From assembly GCA_016931855.1 (NCBI GenBank), contig JAFGDZ010000001.1, forward strand, positions 1 to 32,025: 32,025 bases of DNA, read 5' to 3'. Of this stretch, positions 8,377-16,773 are shown piece after piece. The notes under the pieces were generated by a model. That model was not told the DNA's origin, did no database searches, and saw only the letters and a list, made by a program, of their open reading frames with translations. Numbering within the stretch: position 1 is the stretch's first letter; each line of letters starts with the position of its first letter. The position numbers and the translations under genes were made by a program. The stretch comes from Bacteroidales bacterium (GTDB lineage Bacteria > Bacteroidota > Bacteroidia > Bacteroidales > Tenuifilaceae).

Positions 8377-8943
8377 CTACAGAAGTGCAATTAGAACCCC
8401 AACGCCAACACCACCTGCAAATACTATAATCTTATCGGTTAGCCCGTTCCACCAAATCCAACGCGCTTTGCGCTTTAGCTCCTTTTCAATGCTTTTTAGG
8501 TTGGTTACCGTGGTCTCAAGCTGCTTATTGTTGCTCTGCAGCTCCGTGTTGTTCCGCTTAAGCGAGGTAAGCGTGGTGTCTAGGCTATTTAGTAGCGCCT
8601 CAAAATCGGCATCAAGGGCTTCTGTTGCGGCCTTTTCATCGGAAATGAGTTTGCCAAGTAGCACCTCAACCCCTTTTATTCCATCTAGTAAAGCGGAATG
8701 CTCCTGAGAAAGGTTGTTGTATAGGGTTTTTACGTGCGATAGCTCATCGAGACGCTCGTTTAGGTAGTGTGCTCGCGATTTGCTTACAACAAAGGCGCTA
8801 TCGGTAGCAATGGTAACAACTGCGCCGCGGGCAACCTTTAGGTAATCGGAGCTGTTGTTGAATACCACGCGTTGCGCAAAACTGGTTGATGCAATAAGGA
8901 GTAGCGATGTGGCAATTGCTATTCTTCTAAAACAGTGAAGCAT
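8377..8943 (-). CDS. Exported coiled-coil protein with C-terminal membrane anchor
   Basis: I do not recognise a family. Visible parts of the 188 residues: signal peptide (MLHCFRRIAIATSLLLIASTSFAQ, split here at residue 24 by prediction), a short globular stretch (residues about 25-60), a long coiled coil (about 65-155, rich in Leu, Asn, Glu and Lys), a WIWW aromatic patch, and a terminal hydrophobic helix (IIVFAGGVGVGVLIALL) that would anchor it in the inner membrane. The design, a periplasmic coiled coil held at its C-terminus, is also seen in structural or lytic helper proteins, but nothing points to a specific one. The gene lies 23 nt after another membrane coiled-coil gene and is likely co-transcribed with it. 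Confidence 0.6.
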   Translation of the reverse strand: MLHCFRRIAIATSLLLIASTSFAQRVVFNNSSDYLKVARGAVVTIATDSAFVVSKSRAHYLNERLDELSHVKTLYNNLSQEHSALLDGIKGVEVLLGKLISDEKAATEALDADFEALLNSLDTTLTSLKRNNTELQSNNKQLETTVTNLKSIEKELKRKARWIWWNGLTDKIIVFAGGVGVGVLIALL

Positions 8944-8966
8944 GGGGTAGGGGTGTGTTTGTGGGT

Positions 8967-9347
8967 TTACTTTAGCCTAAAATCGTTATCGGTGGTAACA
9001 AGCCTCTCAATGCTTTGATTTTGCGAATCGATAAGCTTTTTAAGCTCATTTCTTGCTCTGGTGGCGTTTTGGATGTTGCGTTGCATTACGGAGTCCGACT
9101 TAACTCTTAGCCTATCAACCTCAAAGCGAACGTGCTGAAGCCGTTCCTGAATCTGTAGGTAAGCATTTGCTAGGGAATCGTACCGTTGCTGCATGGCTTG
9201 TAGGGAATCGGCTGTGCTGCGTAGCTCCTTGTGTAAGCGGTTTTCCTCTGGTATGCGTACAATGGTGGTATAGATAATGTAGATAGCAAGTGTGCCAACT
9301 ATAATGTAACTGGTTGTTTTTATGATGCCGAGATTAGGTGTTTCCAT
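8967..9347 (-). CDS. Small membrane-anchored coiled-coil protein
   Basis: Unknown function, 126 residues. One transmembrane helix near the N-terminus (about residues 10-32, TTSYIIVGTLAIYIIYTTIV) is followed by an almost uninterrupted amphipathic coiled coil to residue 120 (LHKELRSTADSLQAMQQRYD and beyond). The order resembles FtsL/FtsB-like or tail-spacer coiled-coil proteins by shape only; there is no sequence evidence for a division role. It lies 39 nt after the AlkD-type gene and 23 nt before another membrane coiled-coil gene, so it is probably part of one transcription unit with them. Confidence 0.58.
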   Translation of the reverse strand: METPNLGIIKTTSYIIVGTLAIYIIYTTIVRIPEENRLHKELRSTADSLQAMQQRYDSLANAYLQIQERLQHVRFEVDRLRVKSDSVMQRNIQNATRARNELKKLIDSQNQSIERLVTTDNDFRLK

Positions 9348-9386
9348 TCTCTGAAAGTATTTTTTACGATGTTGATTTAAAGCGTG

Positions 9387-10103
9387 CTATGGTTTTCCTT
9401 TTCTGAAGCGAAGCTTAAGTTCGGGGCTCATTTTTTCGGTTGCATACTGAAATATAAGCCTAGGGGCTTCGTTCTTCCACTGCATAAGGAATCCCTCAAC
9501 GGGCTCTGGCTGCTTTTTCCAAGCCTCGCGTAGGAACCAGCCTAACCCTTGGTGCACCACGCGGTCGGGATCCATCATAAGCGGTTCAATAAACTCGAGT
9601 AGCGACTCGTAGTCGTTGGTTAGCTTAAGCACCTTGATTAGGGTAACTGGAACGGCTCTGCGTTTGAATGGGCGGCTTGAGGTGCGCCAGTGCGATAGGT
9701 TTTGGTACGATATTATGCCCTTTTGGATGAAGTGTGCTATTACATCGCCCGATATGCTGTCGGTGTGCGCCCAGTTGTTTACACCCTCATCAAACCACTG
9801 CTCAACATGGCTAAACGTATCCACAGTAAACTGCTTTTTGAACTTAAGCAGCAGTAGCATGGCAATGCTGGTCTCCTCGTACTTCCGATGCTGCACCAGC
9901 TGGTGGCTTGCCTCAAGTACATTGGGTAGGGTTACGTTTTGTTCGGTAACCAGTTGGTTTACAAGTTCGGCCTGTAGTTCGGCGGTTAGGCCGTAGGCAT
10001 CGTAACCGTCTTTAAAGTAGCGGGCGTACTTCTTTACAATGGCCTCGCTGGCGTTGGCCTTGCAGTAATCCTGAATGTGCTTAGCTATATCTATGGGTAG
10101 CAT
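9387..10103 (-). CDS. DNA alkylation repair protein, AlkD family
   Basis: Probable HEAT-like-repeat DNA glycosylase that removes alkylated purines. The whole 238-residue length is alpha-helical in pattern. The family's key residues are visible: NNWAHTDSISGDV gives the W-x3-D pair matching the catalytic Trp and Asp of Bacillus cereus AlkD; RPFKRRAVPVTLIKV supplies the Arg cluster after it; GLGWFLREAWKKQPE gives the later W-x-LRE motif. The length matches AlkD. It has no overlap with the upstream mutB unit, which is closed by a terminator at 10226-10254, so it should have its own promoter in 10104-10220, where I see only a degenerate TAACTTG. Two membrane coiled-coil genes follow closely; why they accompany a DNA-repair gene is not evident. 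Confidence 0.87.
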   Translation of the reverse strand: MLPIDIAKHIQDYCKANASEAIVKKYARYFKDGYDAYGLTAELQAELVNQLVTEQNVTLPNVLEASHQLVQHRKYEETSIAMLLLLKFKKQFTVDTFSHVEQWFDEGVNNWAHTDSISGDVIAHFIQKGIISYQNLSHWRTSSRPFKRRAVPVTLIKVLKLTNDYESLLEFIEPLMMDPDRVVHQGLGWFLREAWKKQPEPVEGFLMQWKNEAPRLIFQYATEKMSPELKLRFRKGKP

Positions 10104-10225
10104 AATTTATTTGTATGTAGATTTGAGGTACAAGTTAGCTAAGATTGTTGTAATAGCGTGATATGGCGGCAATAAGATTCATTCTTTGCGCTGTTTGTTT
10201 TGTGGTTAGGGCATCAACCTAAAAA

Positions 10226-10254
10226 AAACACCCACCCTAGGAGGGCAGGTGTTT
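10226..10254 (-). terminator. Intrinsic terminator after mutB
   Basis: On the minus strand the arms AAACACC and GGTGTTT (7 bp), then two mismatched positions, then 4 bp CCCT/AGGG, close a 3-nt loop. A run of eight T residues follows in the minus direction (10221-10228 as A on plus). It is placed just after the mutB stop. Confidence 0.82.
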
Positions 10255-10280
10255 CGTATGGTGTAATTCCTGGCTGCGAA

Positions 10281-12416
10281 CTAGTCGCTGTACTTCTCAA
10301 TAAGTACTTCAAGAATTTGCATTGCTGCAGTAGATACAGGGGTTCCAGGGCCAAAGATGCCCACTACGCCGCTGTCGTATAGGTATTGGTAATCCTGATG
10401 AGGAATAACCCCACCGCAGATAACCATAATATCCTCGCGGCCTAGCTTCTTTAGCTCTTCAATAACCTGAGGAACAAGGGTCTTGTGACCAGCGGCAAGG
10501 CTAGATACGCCAAGAACATGAACATCATTCTCAACCGCTTGCTTTGCTGCTTCCTCTGGGGTTTGGAATAGTGGTCCAATGTCAACATCAAATCCTATGT
10601 CGGCGTATCCAGTGGCAACCACCTTTGCACCACGGTCGTGGCCATCCTGACCCATCTTGGCAATCATGATACGTGGCTGGCGACCTTCCTGTTTAGCGAA
10701 CTTCTCGCAAAGTTCTTTTGCTTTGGCAAAATTAGTGTCGTTCATAGATTCTGCTGAGTAAACGCCAGAGATGGAACGGATAACTGCCTTGTAGCGTCCC
10801 GATACCTTTTCGCAAGCATCAGAAATCTCGCCTAGGGTAGCGCGAAGCTTAGCTGCCTCAACCGATAGCTCAAGTAGGTTACCTTTACCGGTTTCTGCGC
10901 AACGGGTAATAGCCTCAAGTGCTGCCTTAACCTTAGCCTCATCGCGATTAGCGCGAAGCTCTTTTAGGCGGTTAATTTGGCTCTCGCGCACGGCAGTGTT
11001 ATCCACATCAAGAATCTCGATAGGATCTTCCTTCTCCAAGCGGTATTTGTTAACACCAACAATAATATCGCGTCCGCTATCGATACGGGCTTGCTTACGT
11101 GCAGCAGCCTCCTCAATGCGCATTTTAGGAATACCCGTTTCAATAGCTTTTGCCATACCGCCAAGCTTCTCAACCTCCTCAATTAGCGCCCAAGCCTTGG
11201 TTGCAATCTCGTGGGTAAGCTGCTCAACGTAGTACGATCCTGCCCATGGGTCAACCGCACGGCAAATGTTGGTCTCCTCCTGAATGTAGATCTGGGTGTT
11301 ACGTGCAATACGAGCCGAGAAATCGGTTGGAAGAGCAATGGCCTCGTCAAGTGCGTTGGTGTGCAAGCTCTGGGTGTGACCAAGGGCTGCTGCCATAGCC
11401 TCAATACAGGTACGGCCAACGTTATTAAACGGATCCTGCTCGGTTAAGCTCCATCCCGATGTTTGGCTGTGAGTACGTAGCGCAAGCGATTTTGGGTTCT
11501 TTGGGTTGAACTGCTTAACAATTTTGGCCCAAAGTAAACGCGCTGCACGCATCTTGGCAATCTCCATAAAGTGGTTCATACCAATAGCCCAGAAGAACGA
11601 TAGGCGAGGTGCAAAAGCATCAATGTCTAGTCCCGATTGAACACCAGTGCGAAGGTACTCTAAACCATCGGCAAGGGTGTATGCCAGCTCAATGTCAGCA
11701 GTAGCACCAGCCTCTTGCATGTGGTAGCCAGAGATTGATATGCTGTTGAACTTAGGCATGCTCTTAGCGGTGTACGCAAAGATATCGGCAATAATTTTCA
11801 TGGAGAACTCTGGTGGGTAGATATAGGTATTACGCACCATAAACTCCTTAAGGATGTCGTTTTGGATGGTACCAGCAAGCTGGTCAAGGGTAGCGCCTTG
11901 CTCAAGAGCGGCTACAATGTAGAACGAAAGCACAGGAAGAACGGCGCCGTTCATGGTCATTGATACCGACATCTTATCCAAAGGAATACCATCGAATAGC
12001 ACCTTCATGTCCTCAACGCTATCGATAGCCACACCAGCCTTACCAACGTCGCCCACTACGCGTGGGTGGTCGCTGTCGTAACCACGGTGAGTAGCAAGGT
12101 CGAAAGCAACCGAAAGGCCTTTCTGACCCGCAGCTAGGTTACGGCGGTAGAATGCGTTAGACTCCTCGGCGGTAGAGAAACCTGCGTACTGACGAATAGT
12201 CCAAGGTTTCATTACGTACATTGAGCTGTACGGACCGCGCAAAAATGGGGGAATACCTGCAGCATAGTTCAGGTGTTCCATGTTCTCAAGATCGGCAGCG
12301 GTGTACACGGGCTTAACGGGTATCTGCTCTGGGGTTAACCAGTCGCCTTTAGCCTCACCCTTTGCATTGCTGCTGTGATCCTGATGAATGTTTATTTTTG
12401 AAAAATCTGGTCTCAT
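10281..12416 (-). CDS. mutB: Methylmalonyl-CoA mutase, large (catalytic) subunit
   Basis: Adenosylcobalamin-dependent isomerase interconverting succinyl-CoA and methylmalonyl-CoA; in Bacteroidota it usually runs from succinate toward propionate. The 711 residues match the usual catalytic subunit. The N-terminal TIM barrel shows [20 protein letters not shown] with the substrate-contacting Tyr and Arg, then [15 protein letters not shown]. The C-terminal B12-binding domain has GQDGHDRG with H593 as predicted lower axial cobalt ligand, followed by GxSxLxxG- and GG-type motifs ([16 protein letters not shown]). It lies 121 nt downstream of mutA, across a spacer full of CACAGAG repeats, and is followed by a strong terminator. 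No methylmalonyl-CoA epimerase, decarboxylase or MeaB chaperone gene is in the window. Identification is secure. Confidence 0.97.
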   Translation of the reverse strand: MRPDFSKINIHQDHSSNAKGEAKGDWLTPEQIPVKPVYTAADLENMEHLNYAAGIPPFLRGPYSSMYVMKPWTIRQYAGFSTAEESNAFYRRNLAAGQKGLSVAFDLATHRGYDSDHPRVVGDVGKAGVAIDSVEDMKVLFDGIPLDKMSVSMTMNGAVLPVLSFYIVAALEQGATLDQLAGTIQNDILKEFMVRNTYIYPPEFSMKIIADIFAYTAKSMPKFNSISISGYHMQEAGATADIELAYTLADGLEYLRTGVQSGLDIDAFAPRLSFFWAIGMNHFMEIAKMRAARLLWAKIVKQFNPKNPKSLALRTHSQTSGWSLTEQDPFNNVGRTCIEAMAAALGHTQSLHTNALDEAIALPTDFSARIARNTQIYIQEETNICRAVDPWAGSYYVEQLTHEIATKAWALIEEVEKLGGMAKAIETGIPKMRIEEAAARKQARIDSGRDIIVGVNKYRLEKEDPIEILDVDNTAVRESQINRLKELRANRDEAKVKAALEAITRCAETGKGNLLELSVEAAKLRATLGEISDACEKVSGRYKAVIRSISGVYSAESMNDTNFAKAKELCEKFAKQEGRQPRIMIAKMGQDGHDRGAKVVATGYADIGFDVDIGPLFQTPEEAAKQAVENDVHVLGVSSLAAGHKTLVPQVIEELKKLGREDIMVICGGVIPHQDYQYLYDSGVVGIFGPGTPVSTAAMQILEVLIEKYSD

Positions 12417-12431
12417 TTTAATTGAAGTTTT

Positions 12432-12536
12432 AACACTGAGTTACAGAGTGACGCTGAGTTCACAGAGTGTTATTTATGTAGTACAATCCTTTCAGACATT
12501 ATCTGTGGGCTCTGTTTCCTCTGTGTCTCTGTGTTT
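12432..12536. repeat. CACAGAG-type interspersed repeat between mutA and mutB
   Basis: On the plus strand the left part (12432-12471) contains ACTGAGTTACAGAGTG and GCTGAGTTCACAGAGTG, two degenerate direct copies. The right part (12502-12536) contains CTCTGTTT, CTCTGTGT and CTCTGTGTTT, which are inverse copies. The mRNA from mutA to mutB can thus fold into a long hairpin. Similar arrays of ACACAGAG words occur as dispersed intergenic repeats in many bacterial genomes; that is recollection, not a search. Confidence 0.6.
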
Positions 12537-12537
12537 A

Positions 12538-14412
12538 TTACAAGCCGAGTTTCTCCTGATAACCCCTTAGAGTTTCAAGAAGGTTGCTCTTCACGCTAAT
12601 GAAGTTCTTGATACCAGCCGCCTCAAGTTCTGGTTTGCAAGCGGGATCGCCAGCAACCGTAAGAATGGCTTTGTTACCAAGTTTTTGGAACGCTTCTGGA
12701 GCAAGGGTTGCGTACTCATCGTCCGATGAGCAAATAACCACGATGTCCGATTTAGCATCCATAGCAGCCTTTACTCCCTCGTCGATGCTCTTGAAACCAA
12801 TATTGTCAACTACATCAAAGCCAGCGCAAGCAAAGAAGTTGCAGCTAAACTGAGCGCGGGCGCGGCGGAACGCTAGGTTCCCTACTGCAAGCATAAACGC
12901 TTTGGGGCGGCGACCGCTAGCATCGGTACGGTAGCGAAGAGCCTCCATGGTCATTGCTCCACGGTAAGGTGCAAGTGGTTCGGCAATAGCCTCAGCATTT
13001 TCGCAGCCACAGGTGCAACCCCGCTTAAAGGTATCCTTGGTAACAATTTTAGTGTCGGCAACTTCGGAGAAGTTTGGATACTGGTTTGTACCAAGTATTG
13101 TATCGCGACGTGTTACGATGTTGCTATCGCGCTTGGCGGCAATGGTTTTAATCTCGTTCTGGATGAAACCTTCCATAAACGCTTTGGTGTAGCCGCCTTT
13201 TGCTTCGATCTGATTGAATAGGCTCCAAGCATGGTCGGCAACCGAAGTGGTTAGGGTTTCAATGTAGTAGCTACCAGCCGATGGGTCAACCACCTTATCA
13301 AGGTAAACCTCTTCCTTAAGCAGCAGCTGCTGATTGCGTGCAATACGCTCAGAGAACACCGTTGCTTTTTGGTAAGGCTTATCGAATGGGTGTACGGTTA
13401 ACGAATGTACGCCTGCAATAACGGCCGACATACCCTCGGTTGTGGTGCGTAGCATGTTTACGTAAGGATCGTAAACGGTCATGTTCCACTCGCTGGTTTC
13501 AGCATGAATGCACATGGTGCTGTTCTTTACGCCATACGCATCGGCAATTTTAGCCCAAAGCATACGTGCTGCACGGAACTTAGCAATTTCCATAAAGTAG
13601 TTGGCTCCAACAGCAAAGGTAAACTTAATGCGGCTTGCAGCCTCTTCGGCATTAATCCCCATGTCGGTTAGCTTAGCCATGTACTCATTTGCCATTGATA
13701 GGGCAAATGCCAGCTCCTGAACTGCGGTTGCGCCGCTGTTCTGGAAAATTGCACCGTTTGCGCTAACAGCCTTAAGGTTGGGTAGTGCGCGGCTCATTTC
13801 CACAACCTCCTTAACGTGTGCAAAAGAGGTTTCTGCATCTTTGCAGAATTTACCCTTAAGCGATAGCGAGGTAAGTGGGCTGTAGTCGAACGATGCCTTT
13901 ACCTCTGCAACATTTACACCTGCTGCCTTAGCCTTTTCAATGAAAAGGGGCAGTACACGGCGCGAAATGCCACCAGCAATAAAGTTCACCTCAACTTTGC
14001 TTAAGTCGATTCCCTTAAGAAGGGTGCTCATGCCTTCTGCGTTGGGTTCGCACTTGTCGCAAATAACAAATCCAACAGCTGTTAGCCCACGCTCAATGCC
14101 TCTAAGGGCTTTTGCATTTGCCTCTGTTGGATTACATGCGTCAAAATCCTGACGGATTAGCCATGCGTTGTTCTTGGAACCGTTACCCCTTACAAAAGGG
14201 AAAGTGCCAGGGTAAACGTTCGTGTTTTGTAGCTTTTTCAGGTCTTCGGCGCGATAATAGGGTCTAACACTAATACCCTCCATGGTTTTCCAAACCAGTC
14301 TCTTATCGTAATCTGCGCCCTTCAGATCCTGTTGTATCACCGCTTCCCATTGCTCGGTTGTAACCGGGGGAAACTCGGCGAACAGCTTCGAATCTTTGGT
14401 GTTTTCTGCCAT
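12538..14412 (-). CDS. mutA: Methylmalonyl-CoA mutase, small subunit
   Basis: Non-catalytic partner of the heterodimeric mutase. The 624 residues keep the barrel signature GNGSKNNAWLIRQDFDACN and the VVDPSAGSYYIETLT segment shared with MutB. In the C-terminal Rossmann domain the DxHxxG cobalamin motif is absent: the corresponding stretch reads VGNLAFRRARAQF, so the subunit cannot bind B12 in the usual way, as known for MutA. A Cys-rich insertion, RGCTCGCENAEA, lies between the two domains. The gene starts the mutAB operon: a TAACTTTGC -7 element lies 29-37 nt upstream of the ATG. The stop is followed almost at once by the CACAGAG repeat. Identification is secure. Confidence 0.95.
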   Translation of the reverse strand: MAENTKDSKLFAEFPPVTTEQWEAVIQQDLKGADYDKRLVWKTMEGISVRPYYRAEDLKKLQNTNVYPGTFPFVRGNGSKNNAWLIRQDFDACNPTEANAKALRGIERGLTAVGFVICDKCEPNAEGMSTLLKGIDLSKVEVNFIAGGISRRVLPLFIEKAKAAGVNVAEVKASFDYSPLTSLSLKGKFCKDAETSFAHVKEVVEMSRALPNLKAVSANGAIFQNSGATAVQELAFALSMANEYMAKLTDMGINAEEAASRIKFTFAVGANYFMEIAKFRAARMLWAKIADAYGVKNSTMCIHAETSEWNMTVYDPYVNMLRTTTEGMSAVIAGVHSLTVHPFDKPYQKATVFSERIARNQQLLLKEEVYLDKVVDPSAGSYYIETLTTSVADHAWSLFNQIEAKGGYTKAFMEGFIQNEIKTIAAKRDSNIVTRRDTILGTNQYPNFSEVADTKIVTKDTFKRGCTCGCENAEAIAEPLAPYRGAMTMEALRYRTDASGRRPKAFMLAVGNLAFRRARAQFSCNFFACAGFDVVDNIGFKSIDEGVKAAMDAKSDIVVICSSDDEYATLAPEAFQKLGNKAILTVAGDPACKPELEAAGIKNFISVKSNLLETLRGYQEKLGL

Positions 14413-14776
14413 AACGCGGATTTTGTTTTAAAATCGGAAGGCAAAGTTACAAACTATTGTAAACCAAAGACCACTTTGTTCAAGTTAAATCGAACAGGGC
14501 TGCTTTTAAGCATAAAGAAAGATGTTGTATTTTGATGTTGGGTTTTTATGTGATTTGACAAAGTGCTAAATGTGGTGGAGTATTTTGGGGTAATTAGCTT
14601 GCTTTATCTGAGATTTGCCCTGTATTCGGGTGTTTTTTATCCTGCTGTATTGTATGGAATGATTCTAAATAAACAAAATAGGCAAAAATTACTGTTAAAA
14701 ACATGTCACGTTTTGGTGGGTGATGGAATATGTAGGTAAGGGGTGAATTATGCCCTAAACTTTAGCCTTTATTGTT
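14413..14776. other. Intergenic region between mutA and a small HTH gene
   Basis: A 364-bp divergent spacer. The mutA side holds the -7 element at 14441-14449. The rest is AT-rich without a supported gene or RNA. I looked for a cobalamin riboswitch in front of mutA: the predicted 5' leader is only about 25 nt, too short for one. Confidence 0.6.
14441..14449 (-). promoter_or_regulatory. Bacteroidota -7 promoter element for mutAB
   Basis: The minus strand reads TAACTTTGC, a full match to TAnnTTTGY, placed about 30 nt before the mutA ATG. TTTG sequences upstream are not at the ideal 19-20 nt spacing. Confidence 0.55.
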
Positions 14777-15070
14777 ATGACCATAGAACAAGTTGTTGGA
14801 CTAATTGCCCGCCTTTACCGTAGGTTGCAAGAGGGAAAGACAGGTAAACCTGAGTTACTTGCAGCAGAACTTGGGATTAGTGAGCGTAGGTTGTACCGCA
14901 TTGTTAGCAGCTTACGGAAAGAGGGAGTGCCCATTGAATATTGCCGAAAGGAGCAAACCTACCGTTTGGCTAAGCCGGTTAGTAATGAGTTTTTGGTGGC
15001 GGTTAAGCAACGCGATAGCGGGCTTAAGCACTTAGCCTATCCTCAGAGAGAAGGCCATAAGGCCAGCTAG
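14777..15070 (+). CDS. Small helix-turn-helix DNA-binding protein
   Basis: A 97-residue protein whose residues 1-66 form a winged HTH resembling the N-terminal HTH_11 domain of YafY/DeoR-type regulators: a helix with ARLYRRLQEGKTGK, a recognition helix in LGISERRLYRIVSSLRKEG, then VPIEYCRKEQTYRLA as the wing. The WYL ligand-binding domain that normally follows in YafY-like proteins is missing. The short C-terminal tail shows nothing recognisable. It may be a natural single-domain regulator or the remnant of a longer one; the stop is followed by non-coding sequence with no WYL remnant seen. It is divergent from mutA, so a regulatory link is conceivable but unsupported. Confidence 0.68.
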   Translation: MTIEQVVGLIARLYRRLQEGKTGKPELLAAELGISERRLYRIVSSLRKEGVPIEYCRKEQTYRLAKPVSNEFLVAVKQRDSGLKHLAYPQREGHKAS

Positions 15071-15181
15071 TTTAATTGTGCTAATTGTTAAGGCTTCTTC
15101 TGGAATTTCAGGAGATGGCTTTGCTTTTTTGTAATAATCCTTTTGTTGTTAGTTCAGTTAGTGTGCGCTATGCATAATTTC

Positions 15182-15214
15182 TTTTGCTTCTAAATAACCC
15201 TTGTACTACCTTTA
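15182..15214 (+). promoter_or_regulatory. Candidate promoter of a small lipoprotein gene
   Basis: TTTTG at 15182-15186 and TACCTTTAG from 15207 are separated by 20 nt, close to the Bacteroidota TTTG-N19-TAnnTTTG promoter; the last G of the -7 element is A. The start codon at 15234 follows within about 20 nt. Confidence 0.4.
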
Positions 15215-15233
15215 GTTGAAATTTAAAAAATTG

Positions 15234-15749
15234 ATGAAAAAAGTAATGCTTGTATGGCTTTGCGTTGTCATGCTTGGTCTTGGCGGCTGCAGCGATGATA
15301 GGGACAATAAAAAAGGTTTGACCGTTGAACGGTATGTGGAACTTCTAAAGCAGAATAGGTACGACTCACTTGACCTCCCAGATTTTTCGTACTCCGATAT
15401 TCCTGAGTTACTTAAGTATCGAGATGATCAGCATGTTATAACCACTTTCCCTCGAAATCCCATTTCATCATCAATACTTATTGAATGTAAACTGGGAGTG
15501 TACATCCTATGGACCATTGAGTCCATAAGGGCTAGGTCAATTAACAGCGAGGCGCTGGTAATGCGCTTTCCATCGCAGAATGCGGTATTGTGGTACCGTA
15601 ACTCCTACGAGGTTGTTCCAGAAAGCGATATTCTGGTTCACAAAGCGGTATCCGATGCTTACTATAGCTGGTGGTACACTAATACAGAGAGTCTGTTTGA
15701 TGATTTTAAAAGCGTTGACCCCCTTGCCGATACTGAGTATAGGTGGTAG
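15234..15749 (+). CDS. Lipoprotein of unknown function (DUF4943-like)
   Basis: Outer- or inner-membrane lipoprotein, 171 residues. The frame stays open upstream to a TTG at 15216, but the ATG at 15234 gives a compact lipoprotein signal MKKVMLVWLCVVMLGLGGC with the lipobox LGGC and so is preferred. The mature part has LLKQNRYDSLDLPDFSYSDI, FPRNPISS and LGVYILWTIESIRA. This pattern reminds me of the Bacteroidales DUF4943 family, a recollection I could not check. No catalytic motif is visible. A plausible promoter sits just upstream. A second small lipoprotein gene follows 118 nt later on the same strand. Confidence 0.62.
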   Translation: MKKVMLVWLCVVMLGLGGCSDDRDNKKGLTVERYVELLKQNRYDSLDLPDFSYSDIPELLKYRDDQHVITTFPRNPISSSILIECKLGVYILWTIESIRARSINSEALVMRFPSQNAVLWYRNSYEVVPESDILVHKAVSDAYYSWWYTNTESLFDDFKSVDPLADTEYRW

Positions 15750-15867
15750 TTCTAAAGTCTAGCTGTATTTTGCTTTAATTCCCTTGGTCTTTGTGCGTTT
15801 TTGATAGTTTTGTGGTATAGTAGTTGACGTAATTGCTCAGCTAATTTTCCTATTAATCCGCATAACT

Positions 15868-16128
15868 ATGAAAACGATTGCTTTAGTATTTAGCGCTTTA
15901 TGCCTTTCGGTGTTAGCCATTTCGTGTGCGCAAATTCCCATTGCCACAGAAAAACCAGTGAATAATGAGACCTACGATGTTGATTATCTCTTTGAACACG
16001 ATGGTTGCAAGGTTTACCGTTTTCGCGATCAGAGCAACTACGTGTACTTTACTAATTGTAAGGGCGATGTTACTAGTGTTAGCTCCGATTCAACTAAGAC
16101 TAGGGTTGTAAACTCTATAAGGAAATAG
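15868..16128 (+). CDS. Small lipoprotein (DUF4884-like)
   Basis: An 86-residue protein with a lipoprotein signal (MKTIALVFSALCLSVLAISC, lipobox AISC at C20), leaving a mature domain of about 66 residues. The core YLFEHDGCKVYRFRDQSNYV, then YFTNCKGDVTSV, resembles the short Bacteroidales DUF4884 family: two Cys flanking a beta hairpin, and a C-terminal stretch rich in Thr and Val. The two cysteines (in DGCK and TNCKG) could form a disulfide in the periplasm. Its function is unknown. It ends shortly before a terminator hairpin. Confidence 0.62.
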   Translation: MKTIALVFSALCLSVLAISCAQIPIATEKPVNNETYDVDYLFEHDGCKVYRFRDQSNYVYFTNCKGDVTSVSSDSTKTRVVNSIRK

Positions 16129-16155
16129 GCAGTTGTATAATCTGTTCAAAAGGGT

Positions 16156-16189
16156 AAGGTGAGGGGCTTTGTTGGTTCTCACCTTTTTT
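16156..16189 (+). terminator. Intrinsic terminator overlapping the 3' end of the archaemetzincin gene
   Basis: Arms AAGGTGAG (16156-16163) and CTCACCTT (16178-16185), perfect 8 bp, 14-nt loop, followed by six T. The 3' arm and T-run also encode the last codons and stop of the converging minus-strand gene. Confidence 0.75.
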
Positions 16190-16727
16190 GTTGTGTGGTT
16201 CTTGCAATCTCGTTTCTACAGTTCTCGCATAGCCTGTGGCTTTTTTGGTCTATATCCTCAACATAAGTGCTTGAGCGCATAACGCACCGCGTGTTGTGGC
16301 AATGTATAAGCCCAAAGGCATGACCCAGTTCGTGGATCATCTCCTTTTTAAATCTATCCTTAAGTAGGGCTTCGTTGGGTGTAAGCCCGTAGTGCTCATT
16401 GCGTAAGCGGTATGCCGATGCAATTCCCGTTTGCCCGTTTAGGTAGGCTTGCCCAAAAATGTAGGTTAGGATTGGAATGTATAGGTCGATATTGAAAAGT
16501 GCAAGCGTTTTGTGTGTGCCCGATCCAAATTGCGAGTCAATGAGCTTAAGCAATGAGTTGCCGTTGTACTGGCGGCGAGCGGTGTCGTAAAAATCGCTTA
16601 AATCCAAGTGCCCTTCACGAGTTAGGGTAGGTAGGGCAAATTCCTGCTCAATGTCGTGTGCAACCTGTTCAAGAAGCTCCTTCTCAAAGTAACCAAACGA
16701 GATTAGTACTATGCTTTTTTGTTTCAT
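16179..16727 (-). CDS. Archaemetzincin-type zinc metallopeptidase
   Basis: Predicted soluble zinc protease of 182 residues, the usual length for archaemetzincins. The diagnostic motif is complete: HELGHAFGLIH (H132, E133, H136, H142) binds catalytic zinc, followed by C143, C148, M150 (the metzincin Met-turn) and CENC, which with the other cysteines forms the second zinc site. The spacing between Met and CENC is 16, against the family consensus of 17. Physiological substrates are not known for bacterial members. The gene lies 46 nt downstream of the sigma-54 response-regulator gene and could share its transcript. There is no signal peptide, so it is cytoplasmic. The last codons read through a terminator of the opposite strand. 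Confidence 0.9.
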   Translation of the reverse strand: MKQKSIVLISFGYFEKELLEQVAHDIEQEFALPTLTREGHLDLSDFYDTARRQYNGNSLLKLIDSQFGSGTHKTLALFNIDLYIPILTYIFGQAYLNGQTGIASAYRLRNEHYGLTPNEALLKDRFKKEMIHELGHAFGLIHCHNTRCVMRSSTYVEDIDQKSHRLCENCRNEIARTTQQKR

Positions 16728-16773
16728 AGCGTTGGCGCTGGCGCAAATCTTAATATTGGCTGTTGGTTATTGA

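Noticed and set aside
14413-14776. Cobalamin riboswitch in front of mutA
   Set aside because: The -7 element sits about 30 nt before the ATG, leaving no room for one in the leader, and no B12-box-like sequence was seen.
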